A DNA stretch of 64,000 nucleotides, from NCBI RefSeq assembly GCF_011516645.4, contig NZ_CP088285.1, positions 62,001 to 126,000 of the forward strand, read 5' to 3'. Source of the stretch: Bradyrhizobium septentrionale. GTDB taxonomy: Bacteria > Pseudomonadota > Alphaproteobacteria > Rhizobiales > Xanthobacteraceae. The position numbers and the translations under genes were made by a program. The notes beneath the pieces are model-generated. The model was not told where the DNA came from, did not search any database, and saw only the letters and a program-made list of their open reading frames with translations. Positions 7,663 to 16,098 of this stretch are shown piece by piece. How positions within the stretch are numbered: position 1 is the first letter of the stretch; every line of letters begins with the position of its first letter.

Positions 7663-8988
7663 ATGAGCCTGGACGATCACCCCACGGTCAGGGCTGTGCG
7701 CGCTCGCGGCAGCCGGCACGTCCACGACGTCCCGGTTCCTTCGGAACTCATCAAGCGGATCGCGCGGGAGTGCGGCGCCGACGATGTCGGCATCATCGAG
7801 TTCGACCGGGCGGCAATCGCGCAGCAGCAGGACTTCATCCGAAAGGTCTATGGCCGGACGCGCTCGCTGCTCGCGATCGCCTGCCACATGAACCGCGAGC
7901 CGGTGCGCTCGCCGTCGCGCTCGGTTGCCAATGAGGAATTCCACAGCACCTACGATCACGTCAACGAGACCGCGCGCGCGATCGTTCGCGCGCTCGACGA
8001 GCACGGCATCCCGTCCTGCAATTCGGTCGCCGCCTTCCCGATGGAGATGGACCTGCCCAGGATCATGATGGTCCAGCACAAGCCGATCGCGATCGAAGCA
8101 GGTTTGGGACGCATGGGAATCCACCGCAGCGTCATCCATCCGAAATTCGGCAGCTTTGTCCTGCTCGGCACGATCCTGCTCGGATGCGAGGCGGATGCCT
8201 ACGACCAGCCGATCGACTACAATCCCTGCCTGGAATGCAAACTGTGCGTCGCCGCTTGCCCGGTCGGCGCCATCAAGCCGGACGGCGGCTTCGATTTCCT
8301 GTCCTGCCACACCCACAACTATCACGACTTTCTCGGCAACTTCGCGCAGTGGGTGGAGAAGGTCGCGGATGCAAAGGACGCCAGGGATTATCGCGCCCGC
8401 GTTCCCCGCACCGAGACGCTGAATGTCTGGCAATCGCTGTCGTTCAAGCCGGGCTACAAGGCGGCCTATTGCATCTCAGCCTGCCCGGCCGGCGAAGACG
8501 TGATCGGGCCTTTCCTCAGCGATCGCGACGGCCATTTCGCCGACGTGGTGCAACCGCTGATCGCCAAGGACGAGTTCGTCTATGTGATCCCGGATACTGA
8601 CGCCGAGGACACGGTGACGCGGCGCTTTCCGCACAAGAAGGTTCAGCATGTCACCTCCGGCCGCCATACCGGCAGCATCCAGGCCTACATCTTTTCGCTC
8701 TCGCTCGCATTTCAGCGCGGCAGGGCGCGCGGCCTCGACCTCGTGACGCATCTGCGCTTCACCGGGGCGAGCGCGCTGGATATGACGGTCACGATCAAGG
8801 GTAGGGATCTCCAGGTGGTGCCGGGACGGCATGTGGGAGAGGCTGGCTTGTTTGTTACCGCCGATACAAAAGCATGGCTGAGCGTGCAAAACCGCGACGT
8901 CGAACTTGCCGACGCGATCGACGCAGAGTTGGTGAGCTACAGCGATGAGAAATTGTTCGCAGCCTACATGCGGTGCTTTCCGCTGTGA
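7663..8988 (+). CDS. QueG/reductive-dehalogenase-like iron-sulfur protein with C-terminal SCP2-like domain
   Basis: A 441-residue protein. Residues 25-175 resemble the N-terminal region shared by epoxyqueuosine reductase and reductive dehalogenases (ECGADDVGIIEF, then GLGRMGIHRSVIHPKFGSFV). The motif CLECKLCVAACPVGA at 189-203 is a 4Fe-4S ligand set (Cys 189, 192, 195, 199). A second cluster region is reduced to C215 and CISACP at 270-275. Residues about 350-441 (HLRFTGASALDMTVTIKGRD to SVQNRDVEL) look like an SCP2 sterol-carrier domain. The protein is too different from QueG to assume tRNA queuosine synthesis, and no tRNA-modification gene is nearby. It is probably cytoplasmic and redox-active, with a hydrophobic ligand pocket suggested by the SCP2 part. 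It is monocistronic, with its own candidate promoter. Confidence 0.75.
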   Translation: MSLDDHPTVRAVRARGSRHVHDVPVPSELIKRIARECGADDVGIIEFDRAAIAQQQDFIRKVYGRTRSLLAIACHMNREPVRSPSRSVANEEFHSTYDHVNETARAIVRALDEHGIPSCNSVAAFPMEMDLPRIMMVQHKPIAIEAGLGRMGIHRSVIHPKFGSFVLLGTILLGCEADAYDQPIDYNPCLECKLCVAACPVGAIKPDGGFDFLSCHTHNYHDFLGNFAQWVEKVADAKDARDYRARVPRTETLNVWQSLSFKPGYKAAYCISACPAGEDVIGPFLSDRDGHFADVVQPLIAKDEFVYVIPDTDAEDTVTRRFPHKKVQHVTSGRHTGSIQAYIFSLSLAFQRGRARGLDLVTHLRFTGASALDMTVTIKGRDLQVVPGRHVGEAGLFVTADTKAWLSVQNRDVELADAIDAELVSYSDEKLFAAYMRCFPL

Positions 8989-9006
8989 GTGAGGTGCGTA
9001 GCTGCG

Positions 9007-9038
9007 CAGGGTGGGTTAGCGAGGCGTAACCCACCCTG
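9007..9038. repeat. Short perfect palindrome between convergent genes
   Basis: CAGGGTGGGTTA (9007-9018), an eight-base loop, and TAACCCACCCTG (9027-9038). An outer GCGTAG/CTACGC pair overlaps the stop codon of the epimerase gene. It lies between two convergent genes and could terminate transcription from both sides, though there is no T-run. Palindromes of this sort are common dispersed elements in rhizobia. Confidence 0.65.
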
Positions 9039-9047
9039 CTCTGCTTG

Positions 9048-9938
9048 CTACGCGAAATAGGCGGGGTGATCGATGTCGGCGATCAGCCCGGGCTGCTGCG
9101 GCTGCCAGTCGAGCCGCGACCGCGTCCGCGCACTCGAGGCTGGCACGTCGGCGCCGGCAAACCTGCCCAGGAAGCCGAAATGCGCGACCGCTTCCTCCGG
9201 CGACTTCGACACCAGGGGAATGTTCAGGCGCCGCGCGATCACCTCGGCGATCGCCCTGAACGGCACGCCCTCGTCGGCGATCGCATGGAACGGGCCGCCT
9301 TCGACGCCGCGTTCGAGCGCGAGACGATAGAGCCGGGCCGCATCAAGACGATGCACGCCCGGCCAGCGATTGAGCCCTTCGCCGACATAGGCGGAGACCC
9401 CTTTCTCACGCGCAATGGCGATGAGGCGCGGCACGAAGCCGTGATCGCCATGGCCGTGCACAGACGGCGCAAGCCGGACGACGCCGGCGCGCACGCCGCG
9501 CGCCGCCACCGCTGTGGTGGCCGCTTCGGTCATGCGCGGCAAAGCGGGCGAAGGCGGATGCGGCGCGTCCTCCTCGGTGGCCACGCGGCCCTGCGCCATG
9601 GTCGCAACGCCCGACGTCGTGATCAGCGGACGGTTCGAGCCTTCGAGCACGGCGCCGAGCGTCTCGATGGCGCGCCGGTCGTGCTCGGAATTCTCTGCGA
9701 ACTTCGAAAAATCGTGGTTGAAGGCGCAGTGGATCACCGCATCCGCCTGCGCGGCGCCGCTTCTGAGGCTGTCGAGATCCTCCAGCGTTCCGTAGTGAAC
9801 CTTGGCGCCGGCGGCGGCGAGCGCTTCTGCGCCCTTGTCCGAACGGGTCATGCCTAGCACCTGATGGCCGGCGGCAATCAGATCGTCAGTGACGGCCGAG
9901 CCGACCCAGCCGGTCGCTCCAGTAACAAACACGCGCAT
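9048..9938 (-). CDS. NAD-dependent epimerase/dehydratase (extended SDR)
   Basis: A 296-residue extended short-chain dehydrogenase. It opens [20 protein letters not shown], the Rossmann glycine motif GATGWVG. The active-site region differs from the classical YxxxK: the serine segment reads ITTSGVATM and no clear Tyr-Lys pair follows, as in many atypical NmrA-like relatives. The start at 9938 has GGAGA upstream; ten more in-frame codons exist but lack support. The gene is divergent from an MmyB-type regulator with a TAAAGT-N4-ACTTTA palindrome between them, so it is very likely the regulated target. The substrate is unknown. Confidence 0.82.
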   Translation of the reverse strand: MRVFVTGATGWVGSAVTDDLIAAGHQVLGMTRSDKGAEALAAAGAKVHYGTLEDLDSLRSGAAQADAVIHCAFNHDFSKFAENSEHDRRAIETLGAVLEGSNRPLITTSGVATMAQGRVATEEDAPHPPSPALPRMTEAATTAVAARGVRAGVVRLAPSVHGHGDHGFVPRLIAIAREKGVSAYVGEGLNRWPGVHRLDAARLYRLALERGVEGGPFHAIADEGVPFRAIAEVIARRLNIPLVSKSPEEAVAHFGFLGRFAGADVPASSARTRSRLDWQPQQPGLIADIDHPAYFA

Positions 9939-9992
9939 CAGCAAGTCTCCAGGTTTTGCTGGAGACAAATCTGGGTCGCCGCGCTATCGTGG

Positions 9993-10008
9993 TAAAGTAG
10001 TGACTTTA
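9993..10008. promoter_or_regulatory. Operator-like palindrome in the epimerase/regulator divergent promoter
   Basis: TAAAGT, four bases, ACTTTA: a perfect inverted repeat, extended by two of three further matching bases on each side. It sits 11 bases before the regulator ATG at 10019 and 55 bases before the epimerase start, well placed to control both. Confidence 0.6.
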
Positions 10009-10018
10009 TCATGGTATA

Positions 10019-10903
10019 ATGACTAACACGATGAGCGAGCGGCTCGCCCAAGAGAACCTGCAAGAGAACCTGCTCGGCGCCTATCTGAAGGACCGCCGCA
10101 GCAAGCTCGATCCCGCGACGTTCGGCTTTCCTCCGGAGCGGCGGCGCACGCCGGGCCTGCGCCGCGAGGAAGTGGCGCAGCGCGCCAACATCTCAGCGAC
10201 CTGGTACACGTGGCTCGAACAGGGCCGCGGCGGCGCGCCCTCGGCGGATGTGCTGGACCGCATCGCGCGTGCGCTGATGCTGACCGATGTCGAGCGCGAG
10301 CATCTGTTCCTGCTCGGCCTCGGCCGCACGCCCGAGGTGCGCTACCACAGAAGCGAAGGTGTGACGCCGCGATTGCAGCGCGTGCTCGACGCGTTGCTGC
10401 CGATCCCCGCCGTGATCAGGACCGCGACATGGGACATCGTCGCCTGGAACCGGGCGGCGACCGTGATGCTGACGGACTATGGATCGCTGCCGCCGCGCGA
10501 GCGCAACGTGTTGCGCTTCATGTTCCTCGATCCGCGCGCCCGCGCCGCGCAGCACGACTGGGCAAGCGTGGCGCGCTTCGTCGTCGGCGCCTTCAGGGTG
10601 GACGCGGCGCGCGCCGGAGCTGCCGCCGAGGTGCAACCGTTCGTCGATGAGCTCTGCCGGCTGAGCCCCGAATTCGCGGCGCTGTGGCGCGACAACGACG
10701 TGCGGGCCCATGGCGAGGGCATCAAGCAGCTCCGGCACCCGATCCTGGGCCCGGTCAAGTTCGAATATTCGGCGTTCGCGGTCGATGGCCGGCCCGACCT
10801 CAGCATGATCGTCTACAATCCTGTCGACCCGGAGGTGGCGGAGAAGATTCGTGGGTTGATGGAGGCCGCGCCGGAGCACGAGCGCGCGTGGTCGATTGAA
10901 TGA
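10019..10903 (+). CDS. Helix-turn-helix regulator with MmyB-like ligand domain
   Basis: A 294-residue regulator. Residues 15-95 form an XRE-type helix-turn-helix (LGAYLKDRRSKLDPATFGFP, then RTPGLRREEVAQRANISATW YTWLEQGRG). Residues about 115-285 match the MmyB-like ligand-binding domain (AVIRTATWDIVAWNRAATVM, then RNVLRFMFLDP). Such proteins typically control a divergent dehydrogenase or oxidoreductase gene and may bind a small hydrophobic ligand. The divergent neighbour here is an epimerase-type gene. The ATG at 10019 overlaps the end of a TATAAT-like sequence, so a start at the ATG at 10031 is also possible. The next gene overlaps its stop by four bases (ATGA). Confidence 0.88.
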   Translation: MTNTMSERLAQENLQENLLGAYLKDRRSKLDPATFGFPPERRRTPGLRREEVAQRANISATWYTWLEQGRGGAPSADVLDRIARALMLTDVEREHLFLLGLGRTPEVRYHRSEGVTPRLQRVLDALLPIPAVIRTATWDIVAWNRAATVMLTDYGSLPPRERNVLRFMFLDPRARAAQHDWASVARFVVGAFRVDAARAGAAAEVQPFVDELCRLSPEFAALWRDNDVRAHGEGIKQLRHPILGPVKFEYSAFAVDGRPDLSMIVYNPVDPEVAEKIRGLMEAAPEHERAWSIE

Positions 10904-11466
10904 GATTATCCACGCACCGACTGACGTTGCAAACATGGCGAGAGACCGATAGGGCTCGATTTGCGGAGATGTCAGCAGACCCCGCCGTCATGCAACATCT
11001 GCGCCCTCTCCCGACACGAGAATCCAGCGATGCCTGGGTTGATTTCCAGATCGAGCATCAATCAACCCATGGGTTCTGCATGTGGGCCGTGGAATTGAGC
11101 CCTTCCGGGACTTTTGTCGGCGCGGTCGGACTGCTGGTTGTCAATTTCCCGGCCCACTTCACGCCCACCGTGGAAGTTGGCTGGCGTCTGGCACGGGCAT
11201 GTTGGGGACAGGGGCTCGCCACCGAGGCAGGTCGCAAGGCGCTTGAATTTGGCTTCCGAGAGCTGGGTCTACCCGAGATTGTCGCGCATGCGAGCGACCA
11301 CAACACGCGCTCTCTTCGCGTCATGTCCAGATTGGGGATGTCGCACTACCCGGCCGACGATTTTGACCATCCGCGCGTCAAGGAATCGGACCCGCTCCGG
11401 CGACAGGCGCTCTATCGCTTGAAACGCAATGACTGGCCTGGCACGGCCGAGCCGCCGCGTCGATGA
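10900..11466 (+). CDS. GNAT family N-acetyltransferase (RimJ/RimL-like)
   Basis: A 188-residue acetyltransferase with LSTHRLTLQTWRETDRARFA at the start and the acetyl-CoA loop region RACWGQGLATEAGRKALEFG (motif A) in the middle, followed by NTRSLRVMSRLGM, typical of RimJ/RimL-like enzymes that acetylate protein N-termini or small amines. It overlaps the stop of the MmyB-type gene by four bases (ATGA), so translation is probably coupled. Third-position GC is lower than in its neighbours. The acceptor substrate is not predictable. Confidence 0.85.
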   Translation: MRLSTHRLTLQTWRETDRARFAEMSADPAVMQHLRPLPTRESSDAWVDFQIEHQSTHGFCMWAVELSPSGTFVGAVGLLVVNFPAHFTPTVEVGWRLARACWGQGLATEAGRKALEFGFRELGLPEIVAHASDHNTRSLRVMSRLGMSHYPADDFDHPRVKESDPLRRQALYRLKRNDWPGTAEPPRR

Positions 11467-11621
11467 GTAGCGCAGATCTTTTCAACTGCACGCGGCAGAC
11501 GAACAGAGATGATCGTCGCCGCATTTCACAACGCGAAACGCGAATTGAACCGCTCCTGCCGTACGACCTGTAGTATAGTGACGCACCACCGAGCCACGGT
11601 GGGATTTGGGAGAAGATAGCC

Positions 11622-11897
11622 ATGAAAGCCTCGTTACTCCTCGCGGGCCTAGCTGTCGCGATCTTGTCGATTGCCCCCGCAAATGCCGAGAACAAACCCG
11701 CCCCCGCTAGGCAGGCAACCTCGGGAGCAGCCTGCTCCGTCTCCAGTAGCTGGCCCAATCCTACGCCGGTCGTTTGCTGGCCAGAGGGCGTCAAACGTTT
11801 CCACAACTTCAACGAATGTAGGGAATCCTTTCTGAAGTTTGGCCACGATACCAATGGCATTTCGTGGTGGTGCCACAGCCAGGGATACAAGACCTGA
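11622..11897 (+). CDS. Small secreted cysteine-containing protein of unknown function
   Basis: A 91-residue protein with a clear signal peptide (MKASLLLAGLAVAILSIAPA, then NAEN). The mature part of about 68 residues has four cysteines (ACSVSSS, VVCWPEG, NECRESF, WWCHSQG), which could make two disulfides in the periplasm. GGGAGAAGA eight bases ahead of the ATG supports the start. A strong terminator follows 24 bases after the stop. I do not recognise the family. Export, cysteine spacing and good expression signals indicate a real gene. Confidence 0.7.
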   Translation: MKASLLLAGLAVAILSIAPANAENKPAPARQATSGAACSVSSSWPNPTPVVCWPEGVKRFHNFNECRESFLKFGHDTNGISWWCHSQGYKT

Positions 11898-11920
11898 CGG
11901 TTTCGGACCCAGAACGCGTA

Positions 11921-11949
11921 GAGGCCGCCTTCGTTGGCGGCCTCTTTGA
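11921..11949 (+). terminator. Terminator after the small secreted protein gene
   Basis: GAGGCCGCC, a six-base loop and GGCGGCCTC make a nine-base-pair stem, followed by TTTGATT on the plus strand. Confidence 0.78.
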
Positions 11950-11961
11950 TTGCAATGACGG

Positions 11962-12747
11962 TTAGTCCCGCGATACCGCCGTCGGCCGCCAAACCAGAAG
12001 CCGCTTCTCCACCGCCGTCACTGCCATGTCGATCAGGATGACGAAGGCCGACAGCACGAACATGCCGGCGAACACGCCGGCGACGTCGAACACGCCCTCG
12101 GCCTGCTGGATCAGATAGCCGAGGCCAGCCGCGGAGCCGAGATATTCGCCGACCACCGCGCCGACCACCGCAAAGCCGACCGACGTGTGCAGCGAGGAGA
12201 ACATCCAGGACAGCGCCGAGGGCCAGTAGACGTGGCGCATCAGCTGCCGCTCGTTCATGCCGAGCATGCGGCCATTGTCGAGCACCGTGGTCGGAACCTC
12301 CTTGACGCCCTGATAGACGTTGAAGAACACGATGAAGAACACGAGCGTCACGCCGAGCGCGACCTTGGACGAGACGCCGAGCCCGAACCACAGCGCGAAA
12401 ATCGGCGCCAGCACGACGCGCGGCAGCGCATTGACCATCTTCACATAGGGATCGAACACCGCGGCGACGCGCGGCTGCCGCGCGAACCAGAAGCCGACCA
12501 GGATGCCGCCGGCCGAGCCGATCAGGAAAGCGAGGATCGATTCCCACAGCGTGATCGCAAGATGCTTCCAGATCACCCCGCTCGAGAACCACTTTACAAT
12601 TTGGCTGAAGACGTCGACCGGATTGGAGAAGAAGAATGGCGGCAGCAGCACCTTGCCGAACACCGGCACGGTGGCAAAGAGCTGCCACAGCGCCAGCGTA
12701 ACGACGGCGACCAGGACCTGCAGGAACAATAGCGTGACGCGCGACAT
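11962..12747 (-). CDS. ABC transporter permease (SsuC/TauC family)
   Basis: A 261-residue integral membrane protein with about six membrane segments. The start MSRVTLLFLQVLVAVVTLAL is the first helix. The coupling EAA-like loop reads GMNERQLMRHVYWPSALSWM, as in permeases of the nitrate/sulfonate/bicarbonate class. Its ATG overlaps the stop of the ATPase gene by one base (TGATG), so the two are translationally coupled. There is no binding-protein gene in this operon. The NMT1-type protein at 5759-6784 is the nearest candidate partner. Substrate unknown. Confidence 0.88.
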   Translation of the reverse strand: MSRVTLLFLQVLVAVVTLALWQLFATVPVFGKVLLPPFFFSNPVDVFSQIVKWFSSGVIWKHLAITLWESILAFLIGSAGGILVGFWFARQPRVAAVFDPYVKMVNALPRVVLAPIFALWFGLGVSSKVALGVTLVFFIVFFNVYQGVKEVPTTVLDNGRMLGMNERQLMRHVYWPSALSWMFSSLHTSVGFAVVGAVVGEYLGSAAGLGYLIQQAEGVFDVAGVFAGMFVLSAFVILIDMAVTAVEKRLLVWRPTAVSRD

Positions 12748-13568
12748 CAGGCGGCCCCCGCCTGCGTCGACTGGACATAGCCCGTCATCACCTCGTCCTT
12801 CAGCACGCACCAGATCTCGCGGTGCAGGGCATGGAAATCCTTCTCCATCCTGACTTCAGAGATGTCGCGCGGCCGCGGCAGCGTGATGCGCCAGTCGCCG
12901 ATGATGCGCGCAGACGGACCTGCCGACATGATCACGACGCGGTCGGCCAACGCGATCGCCTCCTCGAGATCGTGGGTGACGAACAGCACCGCCTTGCGGT
13001 CGGCGCTCCACAATTCCAGCAGCAGATTGCCCATGATCTGCCGGGTCTGGGCGTCGAGCGGGCCGAACGGCTCGTCCATCAGCAGGATCTTCGGATCGCG
13101 GATCAGCACCTGCGCCAGCGCGACGCGCTTGCGCTGGCCGCCCGACAGCATATGCGGATAGCGGCCCGCAAAGGCACCGAGCCCGACCGCAACGAGCCAT
13201 TTCTGCGCGCGCGCGAGCGCCTCGGTGCGCGGCGTGCCCGATATCTCAAGCCCGATCGCGACATTGTCGATCGCGGTCTTCCACGGGAATAGCGCATCGG
13301 CCTGGAACAAGTAGCCGGCGTCGCGGTTGAGGCCGGCGAGCGGCTTGTCGAAGATCCGCGCCGACCCGGCGGCGGGTTTCAGAAGCCCCGCGGTGACATT
13401 GAGCAGCGTCGACTTTCCGCATCCGGTCGGGCCGACAATGGCGACGAACTCGCCATGCGCCACCGCAAGATTGGCCTGCTCGACCGCGGTATAGACGCGT
13501 CCATCCGCCAACCGAAACGCCACCGTCGCATTGTCAAGCGCGACCGCCGTCGGCTCCGTCATCCCCAC
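12747..13568 (-). CDS. ABC transporter ATP-binding protein (SsuB/TauB family)
   Basis: An ATPase of about 273 residues. Walker A is GPTGCGKST, the signature motif is LSGGQRKR, Walker B is ILLMDEPFGPLDAQT, and the H-loop reads FVTHDLEEA. This combination fits the nitrate/sulfonate/bicarbonate class and pairs with the overlapping permease. I place the start at GTG 13568, seven bases after GGGAGG. An ATG two codons later and an ATG eight codons earlier are alternatives. It is transcribed divergently from the PanE-like gene. No substrate-specific feature is visible. Confidence 0.88.
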   Translation of the reverse strand: MGMTEPTAVALDNATVAFRLADGRVYTAVEQANLAVAHGEFVAIVGPTGCGKSTLLNVTAGLLKPAAGSARIFDKPLAGLNRDAGYLFQADALFPWKTAIDNVAIGLEISGTPRTEALARAQKWLVAVGLGAFAGRYPHMLSGGQRKRVALAQVLIRDPKILLMDEPFGPLDAQTRQIMGNLLLELWSADRKAVLFVTHDLEEAIALADRVVIMSAGPSARIIGDWRITLPRPRDISEVRMEKDFHALHREIWCVLKDEVMTGYVQSTQAGAA

Positions 13569-13748
13569 TGCACTGCCTCCCGAACTATGCAAGATGGCTT
13601 AGCGGTTTGGGGAGGCAAGTTCAACGCAGGAAGACGGCGCAGGACGCGCCAATGCGGCCGCGCTCACGCAGTTTTCACGGCAAGACGGGTTGAGAATTGT
13701 TCTGACATCGCCGAGGCTACGGGCCAACGCGATGACAAGGAGAAAAAC

Positions 13749-14672
13749 ATGCGGATCGCAGTGGTAGGCGCCGGAGGTGTCGGCGGTGGCTTTGGTGCGG
13801 CGCTCGCGCATGCCGGCGCCGACGTCACCTTTATCGCGCGCGGCGCCCATCTGGCCGCGATGCGGAGCGAGGGGCTGAAGGTTCAGGGCGGCCGCGGCGA
13901 AACCCATCTGGTCCCCACCCAGGCGACCGACGATCCGGCAAGCGTCGGACCGGTCGATATCGTGCTGTTCTGCGTCAAGCTGTGGGACGTCGAAAGCGCC
14001 GGGGCGCACATCAAGCCGATGGTCGGTCCCGACACCGCCGTGATCCCGCTGCAGAACGGCATCGACGCGCCGGACCGGCTGATTCCGATCCTCGGACCGA
14101 ACGCCGTGATGGGTGGCGTCGCGCAGATCTCAGCCTCGATCATCAAGCCCGGCGTGATCAACCAGGTCGGCACCTTCATGCGCATGATCTTCGGCGAGCT
14201 CGACGGCCGGATCACACCGCGCGGCAAGGCGCTGCTCGAGCTCTGCCTGAAGGCCGGCTTCGACGCGACGCTGAGCGAAGCGATCAACACCGAGCTCTGG
14301 ATGAAGTTCGTAGGCCTTGCCACCAATGCCGGCATGACCGCGGTCACGCGGCTGCCGATCGGCAGGCTGCGCGACGATCCCGATTTGCGCCCGTTCTTCG
14401 TGTCGGCCTGCGAGGAGATTATTGCCGTCGCCCATGCCAGCGGCGTCAAGCTGCCGCCGGATGCGCTGGAGAAGGTGCTCGCCTTCATCGGACACGCGCC
14501 GCCGGCCATGAAGGCCTCGATGGCGCTCGATCTGGAACGCGGCAACCGGCTCGAACTGCCCTGGCTGAACGGCAAGGTGGTCGAGCTCGGCCGCAAGCTC
14601 GGCGTGGCGACGCCGACGCACGACATGCTCTATGCGGTGCTCAAGCCCTATGCGATGGGCGCGCCGACCTGA
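13749..14672 (+). CDS. 2-dehydropantoate 2-reductase family protein
   Basis: A 307-residue NADPH-dependent ketopantoate-reductase-like enzyme. It opens MRIAVVGAGGVGGGFGAALA, the nucleotide-binding glycine motif, followed by VDIVLFCVKLWDVESA and VIPLQNGIDAPDRL. The C-terminal helical part contains NTELWMKFVGLATNAGMTAV with the conserved lysine that serves as catalytic residue in PanE, and later ERGNRLELPWLNGKVVELG. ACAAGGAG precedes the ATG. True PanE reduces 2-dehydropantoate to pantoate for coenzyme A. Rhizobia carry several paralogues, so the physiological substrate is uncertain and I give no symbol. It is monocistronic. Confidence 0.85.
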   Translation: MRIAVVGAGGVGGGFGAALAHAGADVTFIARGAHLAAMRSEGLKVQGGRGETHLVPTQATDDPASVGPVDIVLFCVKLWDVESAGAHIKPMVGPDTAVIPLQNGIDAPDRLIPILGPNAVMGGVAQISASIIKPGVINQVGTFMRMIFGELDGRITPRGKALLELCLKAGFDATLSEAINTELWMKFVGLATNAGMTAVTRLPIGRLRDDPDLRPFFVSACEEIIAVAHASGVKLPPDALEKVLAFIGHAPPAMKASMALDLERGNRLELPWLNGKVVELGRKLGVATPTHDMLYAVLKPYAMGAPT

Positions 14673-14705
14673 GATCCCAGCAGGACTGAAATCTGCCGGC
14701 CTGCG

Positions 14706-14993
14706 TCAGTAACCGCGATGATGCCGTCCGCGATGCGCCCGGCGCTTCGGAGGCGGTTGCGGCGCGAAAAACGGATTCACCGAGCACATTGCGCCACGGC
14801 CCGATGCGCTCGCCTGGCACTGCGGGATCGAGGTGAAGCTGCAATCGATGTAGTTTCCGCCGAACCGGCCGCCATAGACATGCATGCACACGGGATAGTT
14901 CGGATCATAGGCCTGCCCGGCGGCAGGTTCCGCAAGTACACCACCAAAAGCGGCGACCGCGCATGCGGCGATCGCGAACAATTTCAGGCGCAT
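14706..14993 (-). CDS. DUF3551 family secreted small protein (copy 1)
   Basis: A 95-residue exported protein. After a signal peptide (MRLKLFAIAACAVAAFGGVL, then AEPAAGQ) comes the DUF3551 core YPVCMHVYGGRFGGNYIDCS followed by FTSIPQCQASASGRGAMC, with four conserved cysteines likely paired in the periplasm. The C-terminus is basic and histidine-rich (KRRAHRGRHHRGY). AAGGAGAG before the ATG at 14993 supports the start. The family is common in Bradyrhizobium and relatives with no known function. A second copy lies directly upstream on the same strand. Confidence 0.82.
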   Translation of the reverse strand: MRLKLFAIAACAVAAFGGVLAEPAAGQAYDPNYPVCMHVYGGRFGGNYIDCSFTSIPQCQASASGRGAMCSVNPFFAPQPPPKRRAHRGRHHRGY

Positions 14994-15111
14994 CGGTCTC
15001 TCCTTGTCGTCCGGAAGGTTTCCACGCAACTGCCGGAGGTGTGTCAACAGCACCGGCGAAGCGTCCGCATGCGGGCCGTCACGGGCGAACAATACACCCT
15101 GCCCGGGCGCG

Positions 15112-15390
15112 CTACTCCGTGCGTTGGCGCTGCCCCTTCTTCGGCTCTGTTTTTGGACCCTTGTAGAAGGGATTGACCGAGCATGTCGCCGATCGCCCGG
15201 AGGCCGTTGCCTGGCACTGCGGAAGCGATGTGAAGCTGCAATCGATGTACTCGGGCGTCATCCTGCCCTCATAGACTTCCATGCACACCGGATAGTACGG
15301 ATCGTACCTTTGTGCGGCGGCAGGCCCGGCAATGCACACGCCAAGGACCGCGGTGACAAGGGCGGCGGCGATGGTGAATTTCATGCGCAT
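15112..15390 (-). CDS. DUF3551 family secreted small protein (copy 2)
   Basis: A 92-residue paralogue of the gene at 14706-14993. The signal peptide is MRMKFTIAAALVTAVLGVCI, ending GPAAAQ. The core YPVCMEVYEGRMTPEYIDCS then FTSLPQCQATASGRSATC keeps the same four cysteines, and the tail is lysine-rich (KTEPKKGQRQRTE). GGAGAACGCG precedes the ATG. The 118-base gap to the next copy suggests a tandem duplication that has since diverged, mainly in the tail. No function is known. Confidence 0.82.
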   Translation of the reverse strand: MRMKFTIAAALVTAVLGVCIAGPAAAQRYDPYYPVCMEVYEGRMTPEYIDCSFTSLPQCQATASGRSATCSVNPFYKGPKTEPKKGQRQRTE

Positions 15391-15426
15391 CGCGTTCTCC
15401 TCACGCCTGATCCGGAGCGCCGGGCA

Positions 15427-16098
15427 TTATCGCTGGCCGTCCACCGGCTTGCTGTCGTCTTCGCCAAGACAGCGGATCATGAAGGCCGTCGTGTCCCGCG
15501 GCAGCACTTGCGCGGCGCGCGCCTTGAGACGGCATTCGAGCTGCGCGATCTGGCGCGCCCGTTGCCGTTCGGACGGCAGCGTCGATTGGCGCAACCGGCG
15601 CAGCGTCATCGGCGAGCCATCCGACTCGAAGCTCAGTTCGTACTTCTTGCCGTTCTGGTCGGTGGCGGCGCAGGTGATGGTGGACACCTGCCGCGTGATG
15701 AAGCTTCCGACCTGGCGACAAGAGCCCGTCGACATCTCGACCAGCGGCACCGGCAGGCCGTCGACGCGCGGGCGGTCGCTCGACTTCAGCAGCATGCGGT
15801 CGACCGCGAGCTCGAACAGATTGTCCTGGGTGCGCTCGGTGCTCTCGCCGGAGAACGAGATGATGTGGCTCTTGTCGGCGGGATCGTCGAGCACCACGGT
15901 GAATTCGGAACGGCCGCGCAAGGTGTGGAAATAGGCCACCGCCTTGCAGCTATAGCTGCGGCCCGCGACGGTGACATTGCGACAGCTGCCCGACATCAGC
16001 GCGTAGAGATCGACGTCGTAGACCGGCCCGGCGGCAAGCGCGAGCGCAGGCCAGCAGACGATGACAGTCGCAATCAATTGAGCGAAACGGGAGATCAT
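15427..16098 (-). CDS. Secreted hypothetical protein with three cysteine pairs
   Basis: A protein of about 223 residues. The signal peptide is MISRFAQLIATVIVCWPALA ending LAAGP. The mature part reads VYDVDLYALMSGSCRNVTVA, then SCKAVAYFHTLRGRSEFTVV, and later STGSCRQVGSF and STITCAAT. I recognise no named family. The protein looks like a periplasmic beta-rich domain. The start is uncertain: an ATG at 16137 gives 13 more residues and neither has a convincing ribosome-binding site. It runs in the same direction as the two DUF3551 genes and ends 36 bases before the nearer one, so the three may be co-transcribed. Confidence 0.65.
   Translation of the reverse strand: MISRFAQLIATVIVCWPALALAAGPVYDVDLYALMSGSCRNVTVAGRSYSCKAVAYFHTLRGRSEFTVVLDDPADKSHIISFSGESTERTQDNLFELAVDRMLLKSSDRPRVDGLPVPLVEMSTGSCRQVGSFITRQVSTITCAATDQNGKKYELSFESDGSPMTLRRLRQSTLPSERQRARQIAQLECRLKARAAQVLPRDTTAFMIRCLGEDDSKPVDGQR

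Noticed and set aside
7663..8988. Epoxyqueuosine reductase (queG) as gene name
   Set aside because: The second cluster set is incomplete and an SCP2-like domain replaces the usual C-terminus, so the name would claim too much.
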